64,000 nt of DNA from Dissulfurispira thermophila (GCF_014701235.1 NZ_AP022873.1:1116001-1180000), one strand, 5' to 3'. Numbered from the stretch's first letter, positions 1 through 9,293 are shown. Notes: generated from the sequence alone by a model not told the origin. Numbers and translations: made by a program.

Positions 1-1
1 A

Positions 2-154
2 ATCAATGGTACATATCCTGTCAGAAGGGAATTAAATCTTGTGTACAGAAAATATGATAAAAGAATAATTAATTATTTAGGACTTTTTATGAGCATAGAT
101 GGACAGGAGATAGTTAAGGCTCAAGGATTTATTCCTGTTAGAAAAGACAGGTAA
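2..154 (+). CDS. PstS-like periplasmic binding protein, C-terminal fragment
   Basis: Partial gene cut by the left edge; 50 codons then TAA. The visible part contains the segment YPVRRELNLVYRK and ends GFIPVRKDR, which resembles the C-terminal lobe of PstS/PBP-like phosphate-type binding proteins. The histidine kinase that follows starts 3 bases after the stop, so the two are almost certainly co-transcribed. That mirrors the binding protein/kinase pair at 43450-46019 and suggests a sensory rather than a transport role. Family assignment from so short a tail is tentative. Confidence 0.55.
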   Translation: MNGTYPVRRELNLVYRKYDKRIINYLGLFMSIDGQEIVKAQGFIPVRKDR

Positions 155-157
155 AAC

Positions 158-1426
158 ATGAATTTTTCTGAAAAAACAAAGATTACTCTTCCTATTCTTT
201 TAATTGCAATTTTTGTTTTCTCATCTTTTGGCTGGATCTTTTATTTTCATAATTATCAGTTGAAACAAATAACACGGACAGTATATCTGCTGAACACAAT
301 AGATAGAGATATCAAAGAGTTCAACATGGCTGTTCAGAGCGGCATCTTAACACTCGATAACAAATATGTCATCCATGCTGACAAACATTCTCTCAGTGTT
401 TTTGACAGTCTCTCTACACTAAGAAAAAGTCATTCTTTAGAGGCAGAGAGGATAAAGAGGAAATACATGGAATATTATTCGAAACTTGTCTCGATCAATT
501 CGTTGTTTTTAGAAAAAAGGATAGCAGAAGGAAGAAAGAGATTGGGTGAACTCGAACTCATTTATTCTGAAATAAATGATGAGATATCAAAGGCAATTGC
601 CATGCATACACTTGAGCATGAAAGGGCAGTAAAGAATATAAACATTTTTATGGCTGTAACATCCTTTGTCTTTATTGTTATGGTCTCTCTTATCATAGCC
701 CTTTTCATGCATTACAGCAAAAAGAGAAAACAAGCAGAAAAGGCAATGATAGAATCCGAAAAAATGGCTTCACTGGGTGTTCTGGCAGCAGGCATTGCCC
801 ATGAAATAAGAAACCCCCTTACAATAATTTCTCTTGGCATTGAGCACTTAAAACAGATGTTTGCTGGTGATAAAGATGTGCTTTATCTGACAGGGAATAT
901 CCATAATGCAGTTGAAAGGGCAGACAAGATAATAAAAGGACTGCTTGATTATTCCCAGCAATCTGCCTTCAGATTTGAAGACTTTGATGTATCTCTGATA
1001 ATTGAGGAGTCTTTACAAATATTGGATGAGCAGATTAAAAACAGAAATATATCTGTTGTAAAGCAATTTTCTCCATTGCCTCTTCATCTTAAGTGTGACA
1101 GAGACAAGATGAGACAGGTTTTTGTGAGTATTATGCTTAATGCAATTAATGCCATGCCTGATGGTGGAACGCTCTCGATAAAACTCGAAAGAGATGAAAG
1201 AGCCGCTATGCGGATTATATTTGCAGACACTGGAAAAGGGATCTCAGAGAAAGAGATACACCGAGTATTTGACCCATTTTTCAGCGATTCTCAAGGTGCC
1301 AGCACAGGTCTTGGACTTTCTATAGCAAAAGGCATAGTTGAAAGACATGGTGGTAAAATAATAATAGAAAGTAGGAGAGGGAAGGGCACTGATGTGATAA
1401 TCACATGCCCAGCAGGCAAGGGATAA
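158..1426 (+). CDS. Membrane sensor histidine kinase
   Basis: 422 residues. A membrane segment at about 10-30, a periplasmic stretch of about 130 residues rich in charged helices, a second membrane segment at about 163-186, then HisKA with phospho-acceptor His215 in HEIRNP and a HATPase_c domain with N box (NAINAMPDGG), G1 (DTGKG) and G2 (GLGLS). It follows a PstS-like gene by 3 bases and precedes the heme chemoreceptor. No response regulator gene is next to it. The ligand is unknown; the upstream binding protein may present it. Function as a kinase is clear, the signal is not. Confidence 0.88.
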   Translation: MNFSEKTKITLPILLIAIFVFSSFGWIFYFHNYQLKQITRTVYLLNTIDRDIKEFNMAVQSGILTLDNKYVIHADKHSLSVFDSLSTLRKSHSLEAERIKRKYMEYYSKLVSINSLFLEKRIAEGRKRLGELELIYSEINDEISKAIAMHTLEHERAVKNINIFMAVTSFVFIVMVSLIIALFMHYSKKRKQAEKAMIESEKMASLGVLAAGIAHEIRNPLTIISLGIEHLKQMFAGDKDVLYLTGNIHNAVERADKIIKGLLDYSQQSAFRFEDFDVSLIIEESLQILDEQIKNRNISVVKQFSPLPLHLKCDRDKMRQVFVSIMLNAINAMPDGGTLSIKLERDERAAMRIIFADTGKGISEKEIHRVFDPFFSDSQGASTGLGLSIAKGIVERHGGKIIIESRRGKGTDVIITCPAGKG

Positions 1427-1448
1427 CAAGAAATTATAAGGGGGGAAT

Positions 1449-3047
1449 ATGAATCTGAAGGATGTATCTTTGAAAAATAAGGTAGTGGTGCCGATTGCAG
1501 TGATGGTTACCATAGGTATTATAGTAACAATCATCGTAACTACAGGCAGGACAAAAGACATTGTCATTGATGAGGCAAAGAATACGACTCTCACAGGATA
1601 TAGGGATACAGTATTGAATGCACTTACAACAATGATGATTACAGGCAATATCAAAGAGGCAAAGACACCATTCCTTGAGCAGATGTCTCATGTTGCAGAT
1701 GTGCATGTAATAAGAGCAGAAGTGCTTGACAATGACTATGGAAAAGGCAAACCCGAGGAATATCCAAAGGATACATTAGAAAGAGAGGTCATAGACAAAG
1801 GCATAGAGAAGGTCTTCCTTGATGGCGAGCATCTCAGGGGCATCTTTCCATATATTGCAAAATCAAATTATATGGGAAGAAACTGCCTTAACTGCCATAA
1901 TGTAAAAGAAGGGACAGTGCTTGGCGCAATAAGCATAAAGATACCACTTATCCGCTCTTTTGCCACGATCAGGTCAGCCCGCAACCTTTATTTTGGACTC
2001 GGATTGATAGGCATACTGTCTGTAACTGTAGCCATATTCTTTCTTGTTACCATTGCATTCAGACCATTGTCCCAATTGATTGAGAAGGTCAGACAATTAT
2101 CAGAAGGCGACCTGACAGCTACTATAGATTACGACAATAAAGATGAGATAGGTGCCCTTGCACATGATATGAACAGAATGATTAAATCTTTTAACAGCAT
2201 GATAAACAGCATACTAACAGCCTCCAACAATGTAGTATCAACAGTGGATATATTAAAGGCAATGGCTGGAAAGACAGCAGACGGCGCAAAGACCCAATCC
2301 GGGCAAGCACACCAGATAGCAACTGCAGCAGAAGAGATGAGCCAGACAATAACAGACATCGCAAAGAATGCCTCTGTGGCATCGGAGTCATCAGCAGAGG
2401 CAATGGAAATAGCTGACAGTGGCAAACAAATAACAGACACAACTGTTGAAACAATAAATGAAGTAAATATCTCAACAGCAGAGCTTTCAAAGATGGTAGA
2501 AAGGCTAAACAGCAGAGTGATCGAGATTGGAGGAATAGTAACTGTAATTAAAGACATAGCAGACCAGACAAACCTATTGGCATTAAATGCAGCAATAGAG
2601 GCAGCAAGGGCAGGAGAGCAGGGGAGGGGATTTGCAGTTGTTGCTGATGAAGTAAGGAAACTTGCAGAAAGGACAATAAAGGCAACAACAGAGATCTCAG
2701 AAAAGATAGGCGTGGTGCAGACTGAATCAGAGCAGACTGCCAAGTCCATGTCTTCCTCTACAAAGGGTATAACAAAGGCAGTGGGGCATGTGAGAAATCT
2801 AAAAAATGTTCTGGATACTATTGTGGAGTCTGTCCAGAAAGTTCGTGACCAGATAACTCAGATAGCCACTGCAGTGGATGAGCAATCAGCAGCATCAGAG
2901 GAAGTGGCAAAGAATATAGAAAAGACATCTGTTATTGCAAAAGACATGGAGAAGATGGCAGATGATGTTATGCAAGAAGTTGATGCATTAGCAAACATAG
3001 CAGATGAGTTAAAGAGTTCAACAGCAGGGTTTAAGACGAGGGAATAA
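1449..3047 (+). CDS. Methyl-accepting chemotaxis protein with periplasmic c-type heme motif
   Basis: 532 residues. N-terminal membrane helix (about 13-31), periplasmic sensor domain with one CxxCH motif (Cys146, Cys149, His150), second membrane helix (about 178-200), HAMP, and a long MCP signalling domain whose hairpin tip carries the usual [24 protein letters not shown]-type core around residues 370-395. The CxxCH implies covalent heme in the periplasmic domain, as known for heme-PAS chemoreceptors of Geobacter (GSU0582/GSU0935), so redox or oxygen/NO taxis is likely. A Shine-Dalgarno (AAGGGGG) lies just upstream of the ATG. No other chemotaxis gene is present in the window. Confidence 0.92.
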   Translation: MNLKDVSLKNKVVVPIAVMVTIGIIVTIIVTTGRTKDIVIDEAKNTTLTGYRDTVLNALTTMMITGNIKEAKTPFLEQMSHVADVHVIRAEVLDNDYGKGKPEEYPKDTLEREVIDKGIEKVFLDGEHLRGIFPYIAKSNYMGRNCLNCHNVKEGTVLGAISIKIPLIRSFATIRSARNLYFGLGLIGILSVTVAIFFLVTIAFRPLSQLIEKVRQLSEGDLTATIDYDNKDEIGALAHDMNRMIKSFNSMINSILTASNNVVSTVDILKAMAGKTADGAKTQSGQAHQIATAAEEMSQTITDIAKNASVASESSAEAMEIADSGKQITDTTVETINEVNISTAELSKMVERLNSRVIEIGGIVTVIKDIADQTNLLALNAAIEAARAGEQGRGFAVVADEVRKLAERTIKATTEISEKIGVVQTESEQTAKSMSSSTKGITKAVGHVRNLKNVLDTIVESVQKVRDQITQIATAVDEQSAASEEVAKNIEKTSVIAKDMEKMADDVMQEVDALANIADELKSSTAGFKTRE

Positions 3048-3053
3048 GGTGGG

Positions 3054-3353
3054 TTATTTCATGACACCTAAAAATTTAGCGATGAGGTCTATGGCCTTGG
3101 GGTTGAGGAGGATAATAATGCAGACTAAGATTATGAAATACATTCTGAATTCTGCAAGCAGGGCCTTTAGCTCCTCACGGAATTCGGTTTTTGTAATAAG
3201 CTCGCTTTTAAGCTCATCCTTAACTTCAAGCTTACTCTCTTTAGCTAAAGATCTTGTGACTTCCTCAAGGGCATTAACTACCTCTTTAGCCTCTTCTTTG
3301 CCGAGTTTTGCCTCGAGTATTTCATATAGCTTTATTGAAATTGTAGCTGCCAT
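3054..3353 (-). CDS. Small coiled-coil protein with C-terminal membrane anchor (DUF1640/CCDC90-like)
   Basis: 99 residues on the minus strand, starting MAATISIKLYE. Residues about 8-65 are rich in E, K, A and L with heptad spacing, including an ITKTEFREELKALLAEF segment; residues about 70-90 form one membrane helix. This layout is that of bacterial DUF1640-type proteins; their function is not known. A longer reading frame exists upstream, but its translation is a run of hydrophobic and aromatic residues and a TATATT element lies exactly 5 bases before this ATG, which supports this start. It is antisense to its neighbours and ends close to the chemoreceptor stop. Confidence 0.7.
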   Translation of the reverse strand: MAATISIKLYEILEAKLGKEEAKEVVNALEEVTRSLAKESKLEVKDELKSELITKTEFREELKALLAEFRMYFIILVCIIILLNPKAIDLIAKFLGVMK

Positions 3354-3482
3354 GAAAAAATATAACACAAAAAAGACAAAAAAAAGGAAGAAACGAAATT
3401 GTAAATAAAAATTAACATTGAACAATCCAATGGTAATGGAGAAAATAGTAAACAAGGATTAAACAAAGAAGGGAGAGGTATT

Positions 3483-4787
3483 ATGTTTTTTGAACAATCA
3501 GAAATAAAAGAAAGACTTCGATGGCTTGTCAGACTTAGATGGCTTGGTTGTGTGGCTGTATTTATAGCAGTCCATATTGTGAGGGAAGTATTCAGGCTGG
3601 ATTTTCCGATGCTTCCTGTATATGTCATTCTCCTTTCTGTGGTTGCTTATAACCTCTATTTCCAGAATAGATTGAAATTCATCTCAAAAGATTTTCTCAA
3701 AGATGCTATTACGCAGATTGGTCTCGACTATATCACCCTTGCTGCTGCAATATACTTTTCTGGCGGATGTGATAGTCCATTTCTCTACTACTACATCTTT
3801 CACATAGTGATAACAGGCATTATCCTGCCAAGGATATGGGCATTCGGATTTGCAGGTATTGCTGTAGTCCTTCCATTCATTGTATTTGGACTGAAGCACA
3901 TAGGCATTTTGCCGCATTTTGCAATATTTACAGATATGCCTGTATTTTTTGCAGACATCAAAGTAATATCCATCTACGGAGCCGTATTCATAAGCACATT
4001 GATTCTGACTGCATATTTTGTAACATATCTGTCCGATAAGCTTTATAAAAAACAAGAGGAGATAAATAGGCTTTATCTTTCACAATCCAATTTTATTGCA
4101 AACCTTGCACACGAAATAAAAACCCCTCTTAATGCTGTAGCAGGATTTACTGCCCTTGTATCTGATGAGTCTTTTTCTGAAGAAGACAGAAATAAATTCA
4201 AAGCAAAGATAAATGAGGCAGTAGAATATGTGAACTCCCTTCTCAATGATATAATGGAGCTTTCAAAGATAGAAACTGGAAAGATAATGCTTTCTATAGA
4301 GCCTTTTATGATTGCTGATACAATTAGAGAGGCAGCAGACATACTATATTTAAGAGCAAAAGAAAAAAATATAAACATATCTGTTCAGGCAGATGATATA
4401 AAGAGTGTATTTTGCTGTGGAGACGAAAGGAGGGTAAAGGAGATAATTGTCAATCTTCTGGATAATGCAGTGAAATATACACCTGACAATGGAAAAATCG
4501 GGATAGATGCACACAGGATAAATGACCATGTTGAAATTACTGTGTGGGACACAGGAAAAGGCATTCCTACTGAAAGCATTGATAAGATATTCGATGCATA
4601 TCACAGGCTTTATGAAGAAGAAAAAATCAAAGGGGCAGGTTTAGGTCTCTCTATTGTAAAGAAGTTAGTAGAACTCCACCGAGGAAACATCAGGGTGGAG
4701 AGTGAGGTTGGAAAGGGAAGTAGATTTATCTTTACAATGCCTGTAAAAAGAAAGGTCTCAGAGAGTGGTAAAAATTGTCTTGATTAA
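3483..4787 (+). CDS. Polytopic membrane sensor histidine kinase
   Basis: 434 residues. The N-terminal about 185 residues hold roughly six hydrophobic helices with short loops, so the input domain is intramembrane. A short linker is followed by HisKA with His210 in HEIKTPLN and HATPase_c with NLLDNAVKYTP, DTGKG and GAGLGLS. The HEIKTPLN version and domain order resemble kinases of the ResE/PhoR type. A good Shine-Dalgarno (GGGAGAGG) precedes the ATG. No regulator is adjacent; the stand-alone receiver protein at 10652 is a possible partner, by inference only. Confidence 0.88.
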   Translation: MFFEQSEIKERLRWLVRLRWLGCVAVFIAVHIVREVFRLDFPMLPVYVILLSVVAYNLYFQNRLKFISKDFLKDAITQIGLDYITLAAAIYFSGGCDSPFLYYYIFHIVITGIILPRIWAFGFAGIAVVLPFIVFGLKHIGILPHFAIFTDMPVFFADIKVISIYGAVFISTLILTAYFVTYLSDKLYKKQEEINRLYLSQSNFIANLAHEIKTPLNAVAGFTALVSDESFSEEDRNKFKAKINEAVEYVNSLLNDIMELSKIETGKIMLSIEPFMIADTIREAADILYLRAKEKNINISVQADDIKSVFCCGDERRVKEIIVNLLDNAVKYTPDNGKIGIDAHRINDHVEITVWDTGKGIPTESIDKIFDAYHRLYEEEKIKGAGLGLSIVKKLVELHRGNIRVESEVGKGSRFIFTMPVKRKVSESGKNCLD

Positions 4788-4823
4788 TTCCTGATATGGT
4801 GAAACACATCCTTTAAGCAAGGG

Positions 4824-4853
4824 ATTGTTTGTTACTTTAAAGTAACAAACAAT
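4824..4853. repeat. 30-bp perfect AT-rich palindrome
   Basis: Two perfect 15-base arms with no loop; the left arm reads ATTGTTTGTTACTTT. It is followed by five T residues (4853-4857 includes the last arm base), so a weak factor-independent terminator for the kinase gene is possible, but the stem has only few G/C pairs. It lies about 130 bp before a sigma-54-like element, a typical distance for an activator-binding site. Perfect symmetry favours a dimeric protein site. Confidence 0.6.
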
Positions 4854-5057
4854 TTTTGAGATAGATTATTTAAATTCTTCTGAATTTTCAAACAGTTTTC
4901 CTGTTTATTCTCTTATGTATGTTTCTTTTTTGTAACATGTTTTTATTAATAAAGTCTTTGAAATTCAAAGAGTTATATATGGCATGAAAGTTGAACTATT
5001 TATGAAGTCGAATTTGTTATTTGACAAACAAGACAAAGTAAAATAATCTTTAATTTG

Positions 5058-5147
5058 ATGCCAGAAAAGAAGGGGGTGAAAAAGAGGGAATTTCGTGATT
5101 TTCTGCAGTCAATATTCTTGTCAATTAAAAACCTGAAAAGGAGGTAA
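5058..5147 (+). CDS. Possible small leader ORF overlapping the arrA ribosome-binding site
   Basis: ATG to TAA, 29 codons, basic translation starting MPEKKGVKKREFRDFLQS. A GTG at 5076 could be an alternative start. The stop lies in the AGGAGGTAA that also serves as the arrA Shine-Dalgarno, so translation of this ORF could be coupled to arrA. No homologue is recognised, and it may be chance. Confidence 0.25.
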   Translation: MPEKKGVKKREFRDFLQSIFLSIKNLKRR

Positions 5148-5149
5148 AG

Positions 5150-7717
5150 ATGGAGATTAAAAGAAGAGATTTTCTTAAGGCAGGCGTGGCAGCCGGCGCC
5201 GCAGTGGCATTAACCGGCCCATTGCTTAATGCTTTCGCTGTCACAAAACCGCTTGCAGGCGAAAAAGTGAGCGGCAGCACAGACCCCGGCAAGTGGATAC
5301 CGTCAACCTGTCAGGGCTGTACGCAGTGGTGTCCTGTTGAGTTCTTTGTCCAGAACGGCAGGGCGGTAAAGGTTCGCGGAAACCAGCTTTCAAAGGTAAA
5401 CAACGGCTATGTATGTCCGAGAGGACATCTGATGCTTCAGGAGCTTTACGACCCTGACAGGATAAAAGTTCCAATGAAGAGGACAAACCCCAAGAAGGGA
5501 AGGGGCGTTGACCCGAAATTCGTTCCGATTTCATGGGACGAGGCTCTCGGAACTCTTGCTGACAAGCTTATTGAACTCAGAAAGAATAACGAGCCGCATA
5601 AATTCCTGTTCATCAGGGGAAGATATTCACCGAAGACATATCCTCTTGCTTACGGCACTCTTCCAAAAATAATCGGCTCACCGAATGCGATTTCTCACAG
5701 CGCTATCTGTGCAGAGGCTGAAAAGTTTGGTCCATTTGTTACAGAGGGCTACTGGGGCTACAGGGATTATGACCTTCAGAATATGAAATGTCTTGTTGTT
5801 TGGGGCTGTGACCCGTTAAGCTCAAACAGAAATGTTCCTAATACAATAAACAAGATTGGCGACCTTATTGACAGAGGCACGCTTATTACTGTTGATCCGA
5901 GATTGAGTGCAATAGCAGCAAAGTCTCATATGTGGGTGCCTGTAAAGCCGGGAGAAGACGGCGCACTCGCATTGGCAATTGCCCATGTAATCCTTACCGA
6001 AGGACTCTGGAGCAAGGAATTCATCGGAGACTTCAATGACGGCAAAAACCAGTTCAAAACAGGAAAGACGGTTGATGAGTCTGCATTTGCCGAAAAACTC
6101 TCTCACGGTCTTGTCAAATGGTGGAACATTGAGCTTAAAGACAGAACTCCTGAATGGGCAGAGAAGATCTGCGGCATTTCTAAAGACCAGATTATCAAAA
6201 TTGCAAAGACAATGGCTGCTGCTGCACCGCAATGTGCTATCTGGATGGGACCGGGCGCTGTTATGAGTCCGAGAGGCGCTGCTGCTTCACAGGCGATATA
6301 TGCCATTAATGGACTCCTCGGCTGTGTGGATGTAGAAGGCGGCGTATTAAGCCATCATCCGAAGTCGCCCTCTAATAAGCTGCCAAAGATTGATGATTTT
6401 CTTGACGATATGGCAAAGAAATACGGCAAGGAAAAGAAGATAGACCAGAGAGGATACAAACAATTCCCTGCATTGAACCCGGATCCTGATAAAAAAGGGA
6501 ATTTCAAACCAGGCACTGCCGTTATTACAAACAACGTTGCAACAGGCATTTTAAATGCCGACCCATACGAGATTAAAGTTGTTGTAAGCAACTGGGCAAA
6601 CTTCAACTTCTCATGCACAGGCGCCGAAAGATGGGACAGGGCAATGGAAAAGGTCTTTTATGTCCATATTGGAACCAACCCGTCAGAGGCTGCAATGTAT
6701 GCAGATATAGTGCTTCCGGCAGCGCACCATGCAACACAGAAACTCTCAATAATAGACAATAAAGGCAATGGATATACTCACATCTCTATTCAGCAGCCTG
6801 TTGTTGGAAGACTCTGGGAAGAAAAGGCTGATGAAACAGAGATAATGTATATGCTTGCTCAAAAGCTTGCTGAAAAAGGCTTCCCCAACATGATCAACTA
6901 CTTCAATTCATTTAAAGACCCTGAGACAGGCAAACACCCTACAGGCCCTGAGGATTTTGCAGAGATAGCTTCAAAGATTATCAGTTCGGCAGTTTGGAAA
7001 CCGAAGGAGCCGCTCAAGGGCGATAAACTCAACGGCTGGGAAGACTTCAAGGCAAAAGGAATCTATAACTCAGAGCCTTACAAATACAAGGGACTCTGGG
7101 AAAAAGGATTTCCGACACCTACTAAGAAGTTTGAATTTTACAGCGAAGGACTTAAGATTGGACTTAAAGCTCATGCCGAAAAATACAAGACAACAATTGA
7201 TGATATTGTTGAGTCGGCACAATACACAGCAAAAGGCGAAGAGGTATTTGTGCCTCATTACGAGCCGCCTAAGGTATGGGGCGATCCTGTAAAATATCCG
7301 TTTATCCTCGTTGACTTCAAGTCAAGGCTCAACAGGGAAGGAAGAAGCCAGAACACCACATGGTTCCAGGAATTCAAGAAGGTTGATGTGGGCGACGAGA
7401 GCTGGGATGATGTTGTAAGAATCAATCCTGAGGACGCCAAAAAGCTCGGCATCAAGACCGGAGATATGGTAAAGCTCACATCCCTAACGGGCAGCATTAC
7501 CGTTAAGGCAAAGCTCTTTGAAGGAGTAAGGCCCGGCACGGTTTCAAAGTGTTTTGGTCAGGGCCACTGGGCATATGGAAAGGTTGCTACCAAAGAGTTT
7601 AACAAGACACCGAGGGGCGGCAATAACAATGACCTTATGCCTTTTGATGTGGAGCGCTTTACCGGCAGCAACTGCAGAAACGGCGGCTTTACCCGCGTTA
7701 AAATCGAGAAGGTTTAA
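5150..7717 (+). CDS. arrA: Respiratory arsenate reductase, molybdopterin catalytic subunit
   Basis: 855 residues, the same length class as Shewanella ArrA. Reduces arsenate to arsenite in the periplasm with Mo-bis-MGD and one [4Fe-4S]. A twin-arginine signal starts at KRRDFLK and runs to about residue 30. The cluster motif is Cys54-x2-Cys57-x3-Cys61-x27-Cys89. Cys187 in SAICAEAEKF is the expected Mo ligand. The segments TEGYWGYRDYDL and WWNIELKDRT match the conserved blocks used for arrA primer design. From memory of the Shewanella structure, the arsenate pocket His, Ser, Lys and Tyr fall at the right spacing (His183, Ser184, Lys192, Tyr204). arrB follows after 19 bases. No ArrC-type membrane subunit is present. 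Base composition is clearly more GC-rich than most neighbours. Confidence 0.92.
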   Translation: MEIKRRDFLKAGVAAGAAVALTGPLLNAFAVTKPLAGEKVSGSTDPGKWIPSTCQGCTQWCPVEFFVQNGRAVKVRGNQLSKVNNGYVCPRGHLMLQELYDPDRIKVPMKRTNPKKGRGVDPKFVPISWDEALGTLADKLIELRKNNEPHKFLFIRGRYSPKTYPLAYGTLPKIIGSPNAISHSAICAEAEKFGPFVTEGYWGYRDYDLQNMKCLVVWGCDPLSSNRNVPNTINKIGDLIDRGTLITVDPRLSAIAAKSHMWVPVKPGEDGALALAIAHVILTEGLWSKEFIGDFNDGKNQFKTGKTVDESAFAEKLSHGLVKWWNIELKDRTPEWAEKICGISKDQIIKIAKTMAAAAPQCAIWMGPGAVMSPRGAAASQAIYAINGLLGCVDVEGGVLSHHPKSPSNKLPKIDDFLDDMAKKYGKEKKIDQRGYKQFPALNPDPDKKGNFKPGTAVITNNVATGILNADPYEIKVVVSNWANFNFSCTGAERWDRAMEKVFYVHIGTNPSEAAMYADIVLPAAHHATQKLSIIDNKGNGYTHISIQQPVVGRLWEEKADETEIMYMLAQKLAEKGFPNMINYFNSFKDPETGKHPTGPEDFAEIASKIISSAVWKPKEPLKGDKLNGWEDFKAKGIYNSEPYKYKGLWEKGFPTPTKKFEFYSEGLKIGLKAHAEKYKTTIDDIVESAQYTAKGEEVFVPHYEPPKVWGDPVKYPFILVDFKSRLNREGRSQNTTWFQEFKKVDVGDESWDDVVRINPEDAKKLGIKTGDMVKLTSLTGSITVKAKLFEGVRPGTVSKCFGQGHWAYGKVATKEFNKTPRGGNNNDLMPFDVERFTGSNCRNGGFTRVKIEKV

Positions 7718-7736
7718 GGAAAGGAGGTAAAGATAG

Positions 7737-8534
7737 ATGCCTAAATATGGAATGGTTATAGATTTACAGAAGTGCGTAGGCTGCGGCGCATGCGCAATCG
7801 CATGCAAAACAGAAAACAACACTCAGGACAGGGCGAAAGGCCAAACATTCAACTGGGCGGATTTTGTGATGAAGACAGAGGGTAAGTTTCCCGATGTGAA
7901 ATTTACTCCAATGCCTGTGCTGTGCAATCACTGCAGCGATGCCGCTTGTGTGGCAGCATGCCCGGTAACGCCAAAGGCTATGCACAAGCATGAAAACGGC
8001 ATGACGATCCACAATATGGAAAGGTGCATCGGATGCCGTCAGTGCCAGAGGGCATGTCCCTACAGTTCGGAAGATGTGGAAAAGGCTGGCACACAGTATA
8101 GTGTGATCAGCTTTAATGACTTCACCGATGAAGTGCATCCTTTCTATAAGGACACAAAGGAGGTTATCCCCGGTTGTACCTCCTCGGGTGCGGATGTCTC
8201 CAAAAGGGCTGGAGATATGCCTCCGCACCGCACGCTGTACAAGCACTCAGACTATGCCAGCGTGAGAGAAAAGGGCAAAGTCGAAAAGTGTATGTTCTGT
8301 GAACACAGGGTGCTTAACGGCGAGCAGCCTTACTGTGTAGCTTCATGCCCGGCAAAGGCCCGTATATTCGGGGACCTTTCAGACCCGAACAGCGAGCCGA
8401 GCAAGCTGCTCAAAAAACATAAGGCTGTTCAGTTAAAAAACAACAAGGGCGAGCTTTTAAAGCCGGGCGAAAAAGGAACACAGCCCAATGTATACTATAT
8501 CAGGAGCTTTAAGGCAGAAGCCAAAAAAGCGTAG
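7737..8534 (+). CDS. arrB: Respiratory arsenate reductase, iron-sulfur subunit
   Basis: 265 residues, DmsB/PsrB/ArrB family. Passes electrons to ArrA through four [4Fe-4S] clusters. Cys groups: CVGCGACAIAC near residue 15, CNHCSDAACVAACP near 62, CIGCRQCQRACP near 98, and CMFCEHR with CVASCPAKAR near 185-205. No signal peptide, consistent with co-export with ArrA by Tat. A strong Shine-Dalgarno (AAAGGAGGT) precedes the ATG. A GC-rich hairpin follows the stop, so arrAB may be separated from the downstream genes at the RNA level. GC-rich like arrA. Confidence 0.9.
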   Translation: MPKYGMVIDLQKCVGCGACAIACKTENNTQDRAKGQTFNWADFVMKTEGKFPDVKFTPMPVLCNHCSDAACVAACPVTPKAMHKHENGMTIHNMERCIGCRQCQRACPYSSEDVEKAGTQYSVISFNDFTDEVHPFYKDTKEVIPGCTSSGADVSKRAGDMPPHRTLYKHSDYASVREKGKVEKCMFCEHRVLNGEQPYCVASCPAKARIFGDLSDPNSEPSKLLKKHKAVQLKNNKGELLKPGEKGTQPNVYYIRSFKAEAKKA

Positions 8535-8545
8535 CGGGTAATTAA

Positions 8546-8576
8546 AGAGGGACGGGCAAATTTGGCCTGTCCCTTT
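8546..8576 (+). terminator. Hairpin after arrB (attenuating terminator or mRNA end)
   Basis: Arms GGGACGGGC (8549-8557) and GCCTGTCCC (8565-8573) pair with a single G-U and a 7-base loop, and A/T pairs extend the stem. Only three T residues follow, so termination may be partial, or the hairpin may protect the 3' end of arrAB mRNA. Because the stem contains the TTG at 8562, that codon is unlikely to be the start of the next gene. Confidence 0.6.
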
Positions 8577-8624
8577 GCCCCACACCTTTCCAATGCTCAA
8601 ATATTTTTAAAAAATGAGGTGAAA

Positions 8625-9293
8625 GTGCATATCAACGAATTGATACTAAATGAGAAAGTAAGAGGAGATTGTTACAGACTTTTATCAGCATGTTTTTATC
8701 AGCCTGATAAATCGCTTTTTATGCAGGAGAATCTCTTGAGAAATCTTGTAGAGGCATTGAAAAGGGTCTGTCCCCCTGCTTCTGTATTTGCAGAGAAGAT
8801 GGAAGGATCCATCGTCAGATATACTGATGAAGACCTTCTAATTGATTATGCAAAGCTTTTTGTAGGGCCAAATGAGCTTATTGCACCTCCGTACGGGTCT
8901 GTGTATCTTGATAGGGAAAGAAGAGTTATGGGCGATTCTACGCTTAAGACAATGGAACTCTATCGCGAGGCAGGACTTGTAATCAGTGATGACTTCAAGG
9001 AACTGCCTGATCACGTAGCAATTGAACTTGAATTTATGTATTATCTCGTATTTAAAGAGGTAGAGGCGCTGGAAAAATCTGATATGGATACAGCGCATAA
9101 ATTTATTAAGATGCAGCAGGAATTTTTAAATTCATTTCTCGGCCTCTGGATTAATCCTTTCTGTGAAAAAATAAAGGAGGGCACTGATAATAAATTCTAT
9201 CACTCACTTGCTGAGTGTGTTTCTGTTTTTATTATGAATTCTACTATTCCTTATGAAATTATGAATGAAAAGGCTCAAGGGGTTTTAAATTAA
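8625..9293 (+). CDS. arrD: TorD-family molybdoenzyme maturation chaperone
   Basis: 222 residues, all-helical TorD/DmsD/NarJ type. Such proteins bind the Tat signal of a molybdoenzyme and help cofactor insertion before export. Family hallmarks are YAKLFVGPNELIAPPYGSVYLD around residues 75-95 and the DHVAIELEFMYYL block around 128-140. The start is taken as GTG at 8625 behind GAGGTGA, since an upstream TTG at 8562 falls in a hairpin. AT-rich compared with arrAB. The stop TAA overlaps the ATG of the next gene by one base. The symbol follows from its position next to arrAB. Confidence 0.85.
   Translation: MHINELILNEKVRGDCYRLLSACFYQPDKSLFMQENLLRNLVEALKRVCPPASVFAEKMEGSIVRYTDEDLLIDYAKLFVGPNELIAPPYGSVYLDRERRVMGDSTLKTMELYREAGLVISDDFKELPDHVAIELEFMYYLVFKEVEALEKSDMDTAHKFIKMQQEFLNSFLGLWINPFCEKIKEGTDNKFYHSLAECVSVFIMNSTIPYEIMNEKAQGVLN

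Larger units (their letters stand above)
4788..5149 (+). promoter_or_regulatory. Regulatory region upstream of arrA with sigma-54-like element
   Basis: 362 bases without a long gene. It holds the 30-bp palindrome at 4824-4853, a sigma-54-like element at 4980-4995 (TGGCAT, five bases, TTGAA; GG and GA are ten bases apart, whereas the consensus wants GC at -12), a possible small ORF at 5058-5147, and the strong Shine-Dalgarno AAAGGAGGT before arrA. The two other sigma-54 elements in the window share the same TGGCAT-N5-TTG core. The known AioR-type regulators of arsenic oxidoreductases act at sigma-54 promoters, and an NtrC-type activator is encoded at 15416. Confidence 0.5.

Noticed and set aside
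2129-2749. Long minus-strand ORF over the chemoreceptor gene
   Set aside because: Lies fully antisense to the conserved MCP signalling domain; the translation has no recognisable features and is a codon-bias shadow.
8562-8624. TTG-start extension of the arrD protein
   Set aside because: The TTG lies in a GC-rich hairpin, and GTG 8625 has a proper GAGGTGA site.
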